Shown in pieces: positions 7,213 to 14,333 of a DNA stretch of 19,491 bases. Source of the DNA: Deltaproteobacteria bacterium (lineage in GTDB: Bacteria; Desulfobacterota; DSM-4660; Desulfatiglandales; Desulfatiglandaceae). The DNA is taken from assembly GCA_018644785.1 (NCBI GenBank), contig JABGPV010000067.1, forward strand, positions 1 to 19,491. The letters are read 5' to 3'. The notes beneath the pieces were generated by a model that made no database searches, had not been told where the DNA came from, and saw only the letters and a list, made by a program, of their open reading frames with translations. Position 1 is the first letter of the stretch; each line of letters begins with the position of its first letter. Both the position numbers and the translations under genes were made by a program.

Positions 7213-8222
7213 AGCACTTCCATCATGGTGCAGTTTAGGCCGCTGCCGATGCCCATGAGGGCTATCCGGTCGCCTTTGTTTATCCGATCCGCTTCAAGGG
7301 CCTTGGAAAGGGTAATGGGAATGGCCGCGGGACCCACGTTGCCATATTCGGGGAATGTTTTAAAGACTTTCCGGTCGTCCAGCCCCAGCAGGGCTATCAG
7401 TTTGGCGGTATGAACGGCGCTCACCTGGTGAAGGATAAACTGGTCAAGGTCGCCGGGATGCCATCCCAATTCTTTTTTGGCCTTTTCAAAAGTGGCGGCT
7501 GCCAGGTTGAGCCCGGCCACCATGAGGCCACTGGCGTCGGTTTGCATGCTGTCCAACTGTCCGCGGCAGAGATCTTTGTGCTGGGTGGCGGCCAGACTGA
7601 CGTCGCTGAGGAGTCGGTGGCCCTCAGGCGCCAGATCCGATCTTGCCAGAACCATGGCCGCCCCGCCCGAGCCCAGGGTGAAGGTGGCAAAATTGGCGCG
7701 AAAGGTCTCTGTATCACAGTCTGAAGCCAGAAGCCTTTGAATGGTGGTTTCCACCACAAAGCGGCTTCCTTCGCCGTCCACCACGATGCCGTAATCCACT
7801 TGTCCACGTTCGATCATGTTGCCGATGATTTCCATGCCGTTTAAAAACGCAAGGCATGCATTGCCCACGTCAAAGTTCATGCATTCGGGGCTGAGCCCCA
7901 GATTCCCGTGCACCAGACAAGCCACGGAGGGTTCGATATAATCCCGGCAGACAGAGGTGTTCAGGAGAATGCCAAGTTGTGACTTGTCAATGCCGGCGTT
8001 TAAAATGGCCTTTTCAGCCGCCATGGTGGCCGCTTCGCTGGGTTGCCGGCCCGGTTCCCAGAATCGTCTTGCCACAATTCCGGTCAAAGACTGGATAATG
8101 TCGGGTCGCACGTTGATTCGCTCGATGATGGGTGAGATTTGTTTTTCGAGTTCTGAAGAAGTAATACGGTGGGGTGCATCCACATGGGCCAGGCCGATGA
8201 TGGATACATTGTTAAATTTCAT
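7206..8222 (-). CDS. oleA: OleA-like thiolase: head-to-head acyl-CoA condensation
   Basis: This 338-residue thiolase-fold protein has Cys123 (GNACLAF), His265 (ILHQ) and Asn295 (YGNVGPAAIP) as the catalytic triad. Glu97 (IEPSVA) is also present. All four are offset by exactly 20 from the numbers I recall for Xanthomonas OleA (C143, H285, N315, E117), where the glutamate serves as the condensation base. This separates it from FabH-type KASIII. The reaction joins two fatty acyl-CoAs to a 2-alkyl-3-ketoacid. The ATG at 8222 follows AGAGGA at 8-base spacing. It is the first gene of a leftward operon with oleC and oleD. A single OleA implies homodimer condensation rather than the two-subunit form seen in some beta-lactone pathways. 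Confidence 0.9.
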   Translation of the reverse strand: MKFNNVSIIGLAHVDAPHRITSSELEKQISPIIERINVRPDIIQSLTGIVARRFWEPGRQPSEAATMAAEKAILNAGIDKSQLGILLNTSVCRDYIEPSVACLVHGNLGLSPECMNFDVGNACLAFLNGMEIIGNMIERGQVDYGIVVDGEGSRFVVETTIQRLLASDCDTETFRANFATFTLGSGGAAMVLARSDLAPEGHRLLSDVSLAATQHKDLCRGQLDSMQTDASGLMVAGLNLAAATFEKAKKELGWHPGDLDQFILHQVSAVHTAKLIALLGLDDRKVFKTFPEYGNVGPAAIPITLSKALEADRINKGDRIALMGIGSGLNCTMMEVLW

Positions 8223-8312
8223 GGGGTAAATCCTCTCAGAAAGCCGGTTGCGAGAAACCTCCGAACATGATTTTCCGGTGCGTCGGTTTCAAAAAAATGG
8301 GGAGCAAAAACT

Positions 8313-8341
8313 AAATTACTTTTTTTTCACTGGAATATCAA
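8313..8341 (-). promoter_or_regulatory. Candidate sigma70-type promoter for the ole operon
   Basis: On the minus strand TTGATA (8341-8336) and TAATTT (8318-8313) are separated by 17 bases. This would place the transcript start near 8306 and give an untranslated leader of about 85 bases before oleA. Found by eye in AT-rich DNA, so moderate to low confidence. Confidence 0.3.
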
Positions 8342-8535
8342 CTTGCGGGTAAGTGTACAATAAGAAATTTAAAAAGGCGAACAATTCCTTCCTTCGAGCC
8401 TTCGGGCGATCATTATCATATAAATTATCATCGCGCATGGGCCGAACGTAAAGGATATCAATGGACCCAAATGAGAATTGCGCTTTCTCACAATATTGGG
8501 TTGCGAGCGTGGACCGATTTGGTTAATATGCCTTG

Positions 8536-8555
8536 AATCTCCACAATTTGAGATT
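8536..8555. repeat. Inverted repeat AATCTC / GAGATT upstream of the binding protein
   Basis: AATCTC at 8536-8541 and GAGATT at 8550-8555 are perfect complements around an 8-base loop. It may be a regulator site or a leader hairpin for the solute-binding protein gene 35 bases downstream. Short arms mean chance cannot be excluded. Confidence 0.3.
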
Positions 8556-8557
8556 TT

Positions 8558-8571
8558 CTGTGTAAACACAG
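8558..8571. promoter_or_regulatory. Perfect 6+6 palindrome, candidate operator
   Basis: CTGTGT and ACACAG flank an AA spacer immediately before the ribosome-binding site of the solute-binding protein gene. A protein bound here would block transcription or translation initiation, so it is a candidate operator. No cognate regulator gene lies in the window. Confidence 0.35.
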
Positions 8572-8589
8572 CAGAGAGGGAGGAACGCC

Positions 8590-9597
8590 ATGATCCGAAA
8601 CAGCGTCAAAATATTGCTGATTGCAGCCATTGCCATTTACTGGGTATTCGTTGCCATACCCCTTCATGCCAAGACCTATACCGTGGGAGTTGTTGAGTGG
8701 GAGCCGTGGGCCACCGCTTATGTGGCGGCGGAAAAAGGGTTCTGGAAGTCGGAAGGGATCCATGTGACGGTAAAGCAATTCGACGATTATATGGGCGGCA
8801 GTGTAAAGGCTTTCAAATTTGGAAAAATCGATTTCGGCATCATGATGCTGGGAAACGCGGTGGATTTGATCAGAAAGGCGCCGAGGTACACGATTATCTA
8901 CGAACATGACTGGTCCCATGGCGGTGACCTGTTTATCCTGTCCGGAAAACTGGACAGTATTGGAGATCTGAAAGGGAAACGGATTGGGGTATACAGTACT
9001 GCCGCACCCATAGGCTTCTTTTTGGACAAGGTGCTTCAAAATGCGCATCTGAAGATTAAGGATGTGGAGCTGATAGAAGTGAGCAACACTTCAAAGTTGA
9101 ATAAGTCCTTTAGAAACGGCGTTGTATCCGCCGTTGTCAGCTATGATCCGGAGGCCTCAAAGGTCGTTGGTGATGGTACGGGGAAACTCATGTTTACCTC
9201 TGCCGATTTCCCCGGGGTCATACCGGAAGGTATCGTTGTACAAAACCGCATTTTGAAGGATGATCCGGCCGATGTTGAAAAATTCCTGCGTGGCTGGCTG
9301 CGGGCGGTAAAGTGGCAATCCGATCCTGCGAACCTGGAAGCATATTTCGCTATCTTGAAAAGGACCATGTTTAAGGGGACCGCCTATTCGTCTCAGGATA
9401 TTGAAAAGCTCACCATGGGAGGAAAAATACATGGCACACTGGGAGAGATCACGGAAAAGAATGAACGGGAGATTCACGAATATATAAAAGAACTGCTGGC
9501 TTATTTGAAAGAGAGCGGGGCCCGCATTAAATCCTTTAAACCCCGGGACTACACCGCCACCGACATTGCCGTAAAAGAAGCAAAAAAGATATTTTGA
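8590..9597 (+). CDS. Orphan NMT1/SsuA-type ABC solute-binding protein
   Basis: The 335-residue product has a Sec signal peptide (basic M-I-R-N-S-V-K, a hydrophobic core, then L-H-A with likely cleavage after A27) and no lipobox cysteine, so it should be a free periplasmic protein. The mature part has the NMT1/THI5/SsuA fold cues: an N-terminal strand ending in E-W-E-P-W-A, the A-A-E-K-G-F-W-K-S-E-G-I motif, and a D-L-K-G-K-R-I-G-V segment near residues 130-140. Relatives bind sulfonates, nitrate or pyrimidine precursors; the ligand here cannot be read. GGGAGG lies 7-8 bases before the ATG. No permease or ATPase gene is adjacent. The next gene, 70 bases downstream in the same direction, is a hybrid histidine kinase, which points to a sensory rather than transport role. 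Confidence 0.88.
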   Translation: MIRNSVKILLIAAIAIYWVFVAIPLHAKTYTVGVVEWEPWATAYVAAEKGFWKSEGIHVTVKQFDDYMGGSVKAFKFGKIDFGIMMLGNAVDLIRKAPRYTIIYEHDWSHGGDLFILSGKLDSIGDLKGKRIGVYSTAAPIGFFLDKVLQNAHLKIKDVELIEVSNTSKLNKSFRNGVVSAVVSYDPEASKVVGDGTGKLMFTSADFPGVIPEGIVVQNRILKDDPADVEKFLRGWLRAVKWQSDPANLEAYFAILKRTMFKGTAYSSQDIEKLTMGGKIHGTLGEITEKNEREIHEYIKELLAYLKESGARIKSFKPRDYTATDIAVKEAKKIF

Positions 9598-9667
9598 ATG
9601 GGGAAAAGGAAAGAAAAAATGAACGTCCAAGGTCCCATGTTAAATTCTTACCAGTAGAGGAAATCAA

Positions 9668-12600
9668 ATGAGTTCCAACAGCGGTCATATTGCCGGCACA
9701 GAATTAAGCGGGGATTTCAGACTGTTTTCCAGTGGTTTGACGCGAAAACTCCTGCTTTGGTTTCTCTTAATCGCGCTTGTTCCCCTGACGACAGTCAGTT
9801 TGATAAGTTATTTGAACAGCCGAAACAGTCTGATTCGGGCTGCCGATGATCTGTTGGTCAGCTCCGCATGGCTTAAAGCGGGGAAAGTAATATCCCTTGG
9901 CGAAAGGTGGTTGGTTGATGCTGAGATGCAGGCCAGGAACAAAGAAAATATCCGCCTTTTGAAAGATTTCAGGAAGGCTTACGTGGCGAGCGGACAATCG
10001 CCGGAAGCGTTTATTGGGAGCTATCCCTGGCTCGAAATTGAAGATGAGCGGGGAGGGGATCTCCGGAATTTTCAGGCTGCGTATGGATATTCCGATGTTT
10101 TGCTGATTGACTTTGAGGGAAATATTCTCTTTTCGTCTTTCGGCAATGACGATCTGGGAACCAACCTTTTTTCCGGGGAGTACTCCCATACCCTGTTTGC
10201 CGGAACTGCTGGAAAAGTGCTCAAGACGGGAAGACCGGGCTTTTCGGATTTTGAAATCTACGCGCCTTTAAACAACCGGGCCAACGGTTTTGTGGTTCAC
10301 GATATGGTTGACGAAGAAGGAAACAGGGTGGGACTTCTGGCCATTGGGGTTCAGGCGGCGGAGATCGACGCCGTCATGAAGGAACTTTCCGATTTGGAGC
10401 GAAAGAACGCTGAGGTTTACCTTGTGGGCAGCGACCTGAAGATGAGATCCAATTCAGTCCTGGTCAGAAATGAAACCATCTTGAAAAAGCGGGTAGATAC
10501 GGAACAAACCCGGCTGTGGCGCGAACACGCGGTGGACGGGGACGGACCCGGTCCCCTGAAAACAAAGACCCTGGTCTATGTGGGTCCCCACGGCAAAAAG
10601 GTTTTGGGTGTTCACCATCATATTCACATTGGGGATGTGCCGTTTGCTGTTATCGCCGAGATTGAGGCGCAAGCGGCTTTTGCGCCGGCCATCGGATTAC
10701 GCGGCATTGTCATCGCCCTTCTGATGGTAACGGGTATCGTGGTCATGTTCTTCGCGACTTTTCTCGCAAGACGCATTGCCCGGCCGATTTTCGATCTCGC
10801 AAAAAGTGCCGACCGTGTTTCCGGTGGACAGTTCGATGAGGAAATTCTAATCAAATCCAAGGACGAAATCGGAAATTTGGGAAAGAGTTTCAACAATATG
10901 GTAAAGAATCTGCGCCACATGACAGCGGAGGACCAAAGACAAAACTGGCTGAAATCCGGGGCCGCGCAATTGGGTGATGTGATGAGCGACCAAAAGGAGA
11001 CGACAGACCTCAGCCGGGACCTCATCTCTTTTCTTGCCGGTTACCTCAATGCACAGGTTGGGACGATCTACCTGAGGGATAACAACAATCAACTCAAGCT
11101 GGAGGGGAGTTACGCCCTTGAAAGGAACAAAGACGCTCCCCCTGTTTTTGAATTCGGGGAAGGGTTGATCGGACAGGCCGCGGTTGATAAAAAGCCTATG
11201 GTTATCACCGACGTGCCGAAAAATTATATGACCGTCAACTCCGGTCTCGGAGACGCGTCTCCCCGCAATATCCTTTTGGCCCCGTTTCTGCACGAGGGAG
11301 AGGTCAAAGGCGTCATCGAGCTGGGGTCGGTTGATGCGTTTACGGAAAGGAAGATGGGCTTTTTAGAAGAAACCGGTAAGAATATTGCCATCGCTTTCCA
11401 TGTGGCGCAATCCGGAAAAAAGGTGTTCAAACTCCTTGAAGAAAGCCAGGAACGTGCCGAGGAACTCCAGGCCAGCGAAGAGGAACTGCGGAATACGAAT
11501 GAAGAACTTAAAGATCGCTCAGAAGAGCTTGAATCAAAGACCCTATCACTTGAAAAGCAAAGAGGGCTGGTAGATAAAAAAAATAACGAGCTTGAAACGG
11601 CCAAAAAGATCCTCGAAGAAAGGGCGGAGGAGCTTGAGAGGACCACCAAAATCAAGTCTGAATTCCTGGCCAACATGAGCCACGAGATCCGAACGCCCAT
11701 GAACGGCGTGGTCGGCATGATCGACATGCTCTTAGATACCAAGCTGACGACCGAACAGCTTGATTTTGCCCAATCCGTTCAAATGAGCGCCGATGCCCTC
11801 CTCATGCTGATCAACGATATCCTGGATTTTTCCAAGATCGAGGCAGGGAAGCTTGACATGGAAAGTATAGATTTCGATCTGAGGCCCACTCTGGAAACCC
11901 TGAGTGATGTGATGGCCATGAAGGCCCATGACAAAGGGGTGGAGTTTGCCTGTCTGATTCATGACAGGGTTCCCTGTCTTTTAAGGGGCGACCCGGGACG
12001 CCTCCGTCAGATTCTGACCAACCTTACGGGAAATGCCATCAAATTTGTGGAAAAGGGCGAGGTGTCCATCAACGTGGATATCAAGGGTGAGACGGATGCC
12101 GGTGTCACACTCCTCTTTGAGGTGAAGGATACCGGTATCGGCATTCCCGCGGACAAGGTGGACAGCCTCTTCGAGTCGTTCAGCCAGGTCGATGCTTCCA
12201 CAACTCGAAAGTACGGGGGGACGGGACTGGGATTGACTATTTCCAAGCAGCTTTCGGAACTGATGGGGGGGGGGATCGGTGTTCGGAGCGAGGAAGGGAA
12301 GGGGACCACATTCTGGTTTACGGCTGTTCTGGAAAAGCAGTTTGAGCCAAGGGAAAAAACCATCGCCGGCATCGAAGATCTGGAAGGGAAGAATATCCTG
12401 GTGGTGGACGATCACAGCATCAACCGGATGGTTTTTCGGGTTTACCTGGAGTCGTGGGGCTGCCGTTTTGACGAGGCCGAAAATGGGCAACAGGCACTCA
12501 GAAAACTGAAGCGTGCCGCAAACCGGGGTGATCCTTTCCATATCGGCATTTTGGATATGCAGATGCCGGAAATGACCGGAGAAGCCATGGGTCGTAAGAT

Positions 12601-13228
12601 CAAGGATGATCCCGCAATCAAAGACACAGCCCTTGTTATGGCAACCTCCGTGGCCCAGCGGGGCGATGCCGAGAGGTTGAAAAAGACGGGGTTTGCCGCC
12701 TTTCTCACCAAGCCGGTGAAAAAGTCCGTCCTGTTTGACTGTCTCAGGATCGTTTTGGGCCTGAAAGACGACCGTTCAAAAGACCCCGCAGGGCAGATCG
12801 TTACCAGTTTTACCGTTGAAGAAAGCAGAGTCGGTAAGGAAAAAACTGATCGTAAGTTGCGGATACTATTGGCTGAAGATAACATGATGAACCAGAAAGT
12901 TGCAAAGAACATGTTGAAAAAAATGGGCCACACCGTGGAGGTTGCCAATAACGGTGAGGAGGCGGTTAAGGCTTATGAAGAAAGCGAGTTCGACCTGATC
13001 CTCATGGACGGCCAGATGCCGGTGATGGATGGACTGGAGGCCGCAAGGACCATAAGGGACGCAGAAGAACAATCCGCAATCGCAAGGGTCCCGATAATTG
13101 CTGTAACCGCCAATGCCATGAAAGGAGACCGGGAGCGCTTCCTCGCCGCCGGCATGGACGATTACATCACCAAACCCCTCAAGAGAAAGGCCCTTGAGGA
13201 AGCGATCGGGCGAATTGTTGGCCATTAG
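9668..13228 (+). CDS. Hybrid histidine kinase 1: Cache-HAMP-GAF-HisKA-HATPase-REC-REC
   Basis: This 1186-residue inner-membrane kinase has TM1 at about 28-49, a large periplasmic Cache-like sensor (about 50-340), TM2 at about 344-366, HAMP (367-420) and GAF (about 435-585). A charged coiled coil (585-662) leads to HisKA with phospho-acceptor H672 (N-M-S-H-E-I-R-T-P) and an HATPase with N789, DTGIGI at 821-826 and GGTGLGL at 850-856. Two receivers follow: D963 with K1015, and D1114 with K1169. No Hpt domain is present, so a separate phosphotransfer protein is needed. The start has AGAGGAAAT just upstream. It probably pairs with the preceding binding-protein gene. The sensor half closely resembles that of kinase 2 downstream. 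No DNA-binding output domain is present. Confidence 0.95.
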   Translation: MSSNSGHIAGTELSGDFRLFSSGLTRKLLLWFLLIALVPLTTVSLISYLNSRNSLIRAADDLLVSSAWLKAGKVISLGERWLVDAEMQARNKENIRLLKDFRKAYVASGQSPEAFIGSYPWLEIEDERGGDLRNFQAAYGYSDVLLIDFEGNILFSSFGNDDLGTNLFSGEYSHTLFAGTAGKVLKTGRPGFSDFEIYAPLNNRANGFVVHDMVDEEGNRVGLLAIGVQAAEIDAVMKELSDLERKNAEVYLVGSDLKMRSNSVLVRNETILKKRVDTEQTRLWREHAVDGDGPGPLKTKTLVYVGPHGKKVLGVHHHIHIGDVPFAVIAEIEAQAAFAPAIGLRGIVIALLMVTGIVVMFFATFLARRIARPIFDLAKSADRVSGGQFDEEILIKSKDEIGNLGKSFNNMVKNLRHMTAEDQRQNWLKSGAAQLGDVMSDQKETTDLSRDLISFLAGYLNAQVGTIYLRDNNNQLKLEGSYALERNKDAPPVFEFGEGLIGQAAVDKKPMVITDVPKNYMTVNSGLGDASPRNILLAPFLHEGEVKGVIELGSVDAFTERKMGFLEETGKNIAIAFHVAQSGKKVFKLLEESQERAEELQASEEELRNTNEELKDRSEELESKTLSLEKQRGLVDKKNNELETAKKILEERAEELERTTKIKSEFLANMSHEIRTPMNGVVGMIDMLLDTKLTTEQLDFAQSVQMSADALLMLINDILDFSKIEAGKLDMESIDFDLRPTLETLSDVMAMKAHDKGVEFACLIHDRVPCLLRGDPGRLRQILTNLTGNAIKFVEKGEVSINVDIKGETDAGVTLLFEVKDTGIGIPADKVDSLFESFSQVDASTTRKYGGTGLGLTISKQLSELMGGGIGVRSEEGKGTTFWFTAVLEKQFEPREKTIAGIEDLEGKNILVVDDHSINRMVFRVYLESWGCRFDEAENGQQALRKLKRAANRGDPFHIGILDMQMPEMTGEAMGRKIKDDPAIKDTALVMATSVAQRGDAERLKKTGFAAFLTKPVKKSVLFDCLRIVLGLKDDRSKDPAGQIVTSFTVEESRVGKEKTDRKLRILLAEDNMMNQKVAKNMLKKMGHTVEVANNGEEAVKAYEESEFDLILMDGQMPVMDGLEAARTIRDAEEQSAIARVPIIAVTANAMKGDRERFLAAGMDDYITKPLKRKALEEAIGRIVGH

Positions 13229-13260
13229 TCAAAGGTCATTGGTTTATTGGGGGGATATTT

Positions 13261-13659
13261 ATGGGACATATTTTTGCAGAAATAGAATTAAGCAATCCGA
13301 AGCAGATGGATTTAGCCTCAATGAAAGTGCAGGCGCTGGTTGATACCGGCGCACTCATGTTGTGTATACCCGATCACGTTGCGCTCCAGTTGAACCTTGA
13401 AACTGAGTCCACGAGGGTGGTCTCGGTTGCGGACGGCAGAAGAAAGAACGTTCCATACGTTGGGCCCGTAAAGGTTTCCTTCGGCAAACGGTTTTGCTAT
13501 GTTGGGGCATTGGTTATAGGCGATGAGGTGCTCTTAGGCGCAGTGCCGATGGAAGACATGGATTTGGTTGTCAACCCGGGGAGAAGAGAGATTACCGTCG
13601 ATCCGGTCAGTCCGAATATTCCACATGCGCGGGTTAAGTATTTGAAATTTCGGCCTTGA
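13261..13659 (+). CDS. Retropepsin-like clan AA aspartic protease
   Basis: The 132-residue protein has the catalytic triplet D28-T29-G30 within A-L-V-D-T-G-A, a following hydrophobic strand, and an L-L-G-A motif at 91-94 near the second half of the fold. This is the single-domain retropepsin-like family found in many bacteria and archaea, which works as a homodimer. There is no signal peptide or membrane segment, so it is probably cytoplasmic. It starts 32 bases after kinase 1 with a run of six G residues about 7 bases before the ATG, so co-transcription with the kinase is likely. The substrate is unknown. Similar genes often occur singly in bacteria, and the position beside a kinase may be incidental. 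Confidence 0.85.
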   Translation: MGHIFAEIELSNPKQMDLASMKVQALVDTGALMLCIPDHVALQLNLETESTRVVSVADGRRKNVPYVGPVKVSFGKRFCYVGALVIGDEVLLGAVPMEDMDLVVNPGRREITVDPVSPNIPHARVKYLKFRP

Positions 13660-13699
13660 TCATCGATGCGACGAGAGGAATATCGAACAGGGAACAGCA

Positions 13700-13778
13700 G
13701 AATGACGAAGTGTGGAATCGCTCTGCTTCGGCTTTATCAGGATTGGCAGGGTCGGCAGATTACCTTCCTTCGACATTC
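13700..13778. repeat. Degenerate inverted repeat remnant
   Basis: An 11-base arm at 13700-13710 (GAATGACGAAG) pairs with CTTCGACATTC at 13768-13778 with one mismatch. It lies in a non-coding stretch after the protease gene and looks like a decayed palindromic intergenic repeat. Copies elsewhere in the genome would be needed to confirm it. Confidence 0.35.
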
Positions 13779-13803
13779 ATCTTTTCCGGTGTCTTTCGGT
13801 ATG

Positions 13804-13832
13804 CGTTCCCACGCAGAGCCTGGGAACGAGGA
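13804..13832. repeat. Palindromic intergenic repeat, copy 1
   Basis: The unit has arms CGTTCCCA (13804-13811) and TGGGAACG (13821-13828) around a 9-base centre, followed by AGGA. The full 29 bases recur identically at 14252-14280 in the same orientation. This is the look of a REP-type intergenic palindrome that is dispersed in many bacterial genomes. Confidence 0.85.
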
Positions 13833-13868
13833 AAAAACTCCGATTGGCTCTAATATTGTGTTAAGCTT

Positions 13869-13955
13869 TCAATCGGTTATTTTTCGACGGGTAATATAAA
13901 GGGCTAACAAGCCCCCTAAAATGATGAAACCGCCTATTATAAGTAGACCCGTCAT
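13869..13955 (-). CDS. 28-residue single-helix membrane protein (novel small gene)
   Basis: This tiny frame encodes a 28-residue protein: M-T-G, then a hydrophobic helix of about 18 residues rich in I, L and G, then a basic tail T-R-R-K-I-T-D. Its ATG overlaps the stop of the 68-residue membrane-protein gene as ATGA, and AGGAG lies about 9 bases upstream. The helix with positive residues after it predicts a cytoplasmic C-terminus. The coupling and the good ribosome site argue for a real gene despite its size. The function is unknown; a complex with the 68-residue partner is inferred from coupling only. Confidence 0.5.
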   Translation of the reverse strand: MTGLLIIGGFIILGGLLALYITRRKITD

Positions 13956-14158
13956 TTATTATCAACTCCTTTCAAGAGGAAGATGCCAAAGCCCATGGAG
14001 ATGGCGGAAAACAACAGGCCGACGCAAATTAGGGTATAATTTATGACAACAAGATTCTTGGGTAAGAAATTACCGACAACAAGAGTCGCAAATATGATTT
14101 TACCAAAATCAACGAATATTTTTGAAAGAACCTCTATCTGCTTAACGGTGAATTTCAT
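13952..14158 (-). CDS. 68-residue two-helix membrane protein
   Basis: The product has an amphipathic N-terminus (about residues 1-18) and two hydrophobic segments, about 20-32 and 36-63, the second including L-L-F-S-A-I-S-M-G-F-G-I-F-L-L. It ends in a short charged tail. GGAG lies about 8 bases before the ATG on the minus strand. It is the first gene of a two-gene leftward unit with the 28-residue protein, overlapping by 4 bases. I recognise no certain family. The AT-rich DNA and the opposite direction set it apart from the surrounding GC-richer kinase genes. Flanking identical palindromic repeats suggest an inserted module. Confidence 0.65.
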   Translation of the reverse strand: MKFTVKQIEVLSKIFVDFGKIIFATLVVGNFLPKNLVVINYTLICVGLLFSAISMGFGIFLLKGVDNK

Positions 14159-14251
14159 TTTTGTTACTCCAGATGATAAGCTATTCTACTGACTCTCCAG
14201 AAAGTTGTCAAACGGTTTTCACGTGGCGCAGGCCGATAGGTTAATTTCTCT

Positions 14252-14280
14252 CGTTCCCACGCAGAGCCTGGGAACGAGGA
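14252..14280. repeat. Palindromic intergenic repeat, copy 2
   Basis: Identical to the 29 bases at 13804-13832. Here the palindrome is longer, with 10-base arms CTCGTTCCCA (14250-14259) and TGGGAACGAG (14269-14278). It lies between the small membrane-protein pair and hybrid kinase 2, in what would be the kinase leader, where a hairpin in the mRNA could affect expression. Confidence 0.85.
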
Positions 14281-14333
14281 TGATATGTTCAACCGGTAAC
14301 CGTCAACTTTCATATAATAAGGGTATACGACGA

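Larger units (their letters stand above)
8223..8589. other. Divergent intergenic region between oleA and the binding protein
   Basis: These 367 bases carry no gene I can support. They are AT-rich in the half near oleA, hold a candidate leftward promoter at 8313-8341, and two inverted repeats just before the binding-protein gene (8536-8555 and 8558-8571). Short frames on both strands here lack ribosome sites and resemble no family. The layout is that of a shared control region for two divergent transcription units. Confidence 0.6.

Noticed and set aside
9619..9657. 12-codon frame between the binding protein and kinase 1, with a GGAAAG motif upstream
   Set aside because: Too short and without composition typical of an attenuator leader peptide; chance is the simplest reading.
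13656..13899. Two overlapping forward frames of 65 and 77 codons after the protease gene
   Set aside because: They run through the degenerate inverted repeat and palindromic repeat copy 1, lack ribosome sites and have no family-like sequence.
13804..14280. CRISPR-like direct repeats of 29 bases
   Set aside because: Only two copies, 448 bases apart, internally palindromic and with coding genes between them; no array or cas genes are present.
14205..14333. TTG-initiated 43-codon N-terminal extension of hybrid kinase 2
   Set aside because: It would translate through the palindromic repeat at 14252-14280, adds no recognisable domain, and the ATG at 14334 is preceded by AAGGG and begins a normal cytoplasmic leader before TM1.
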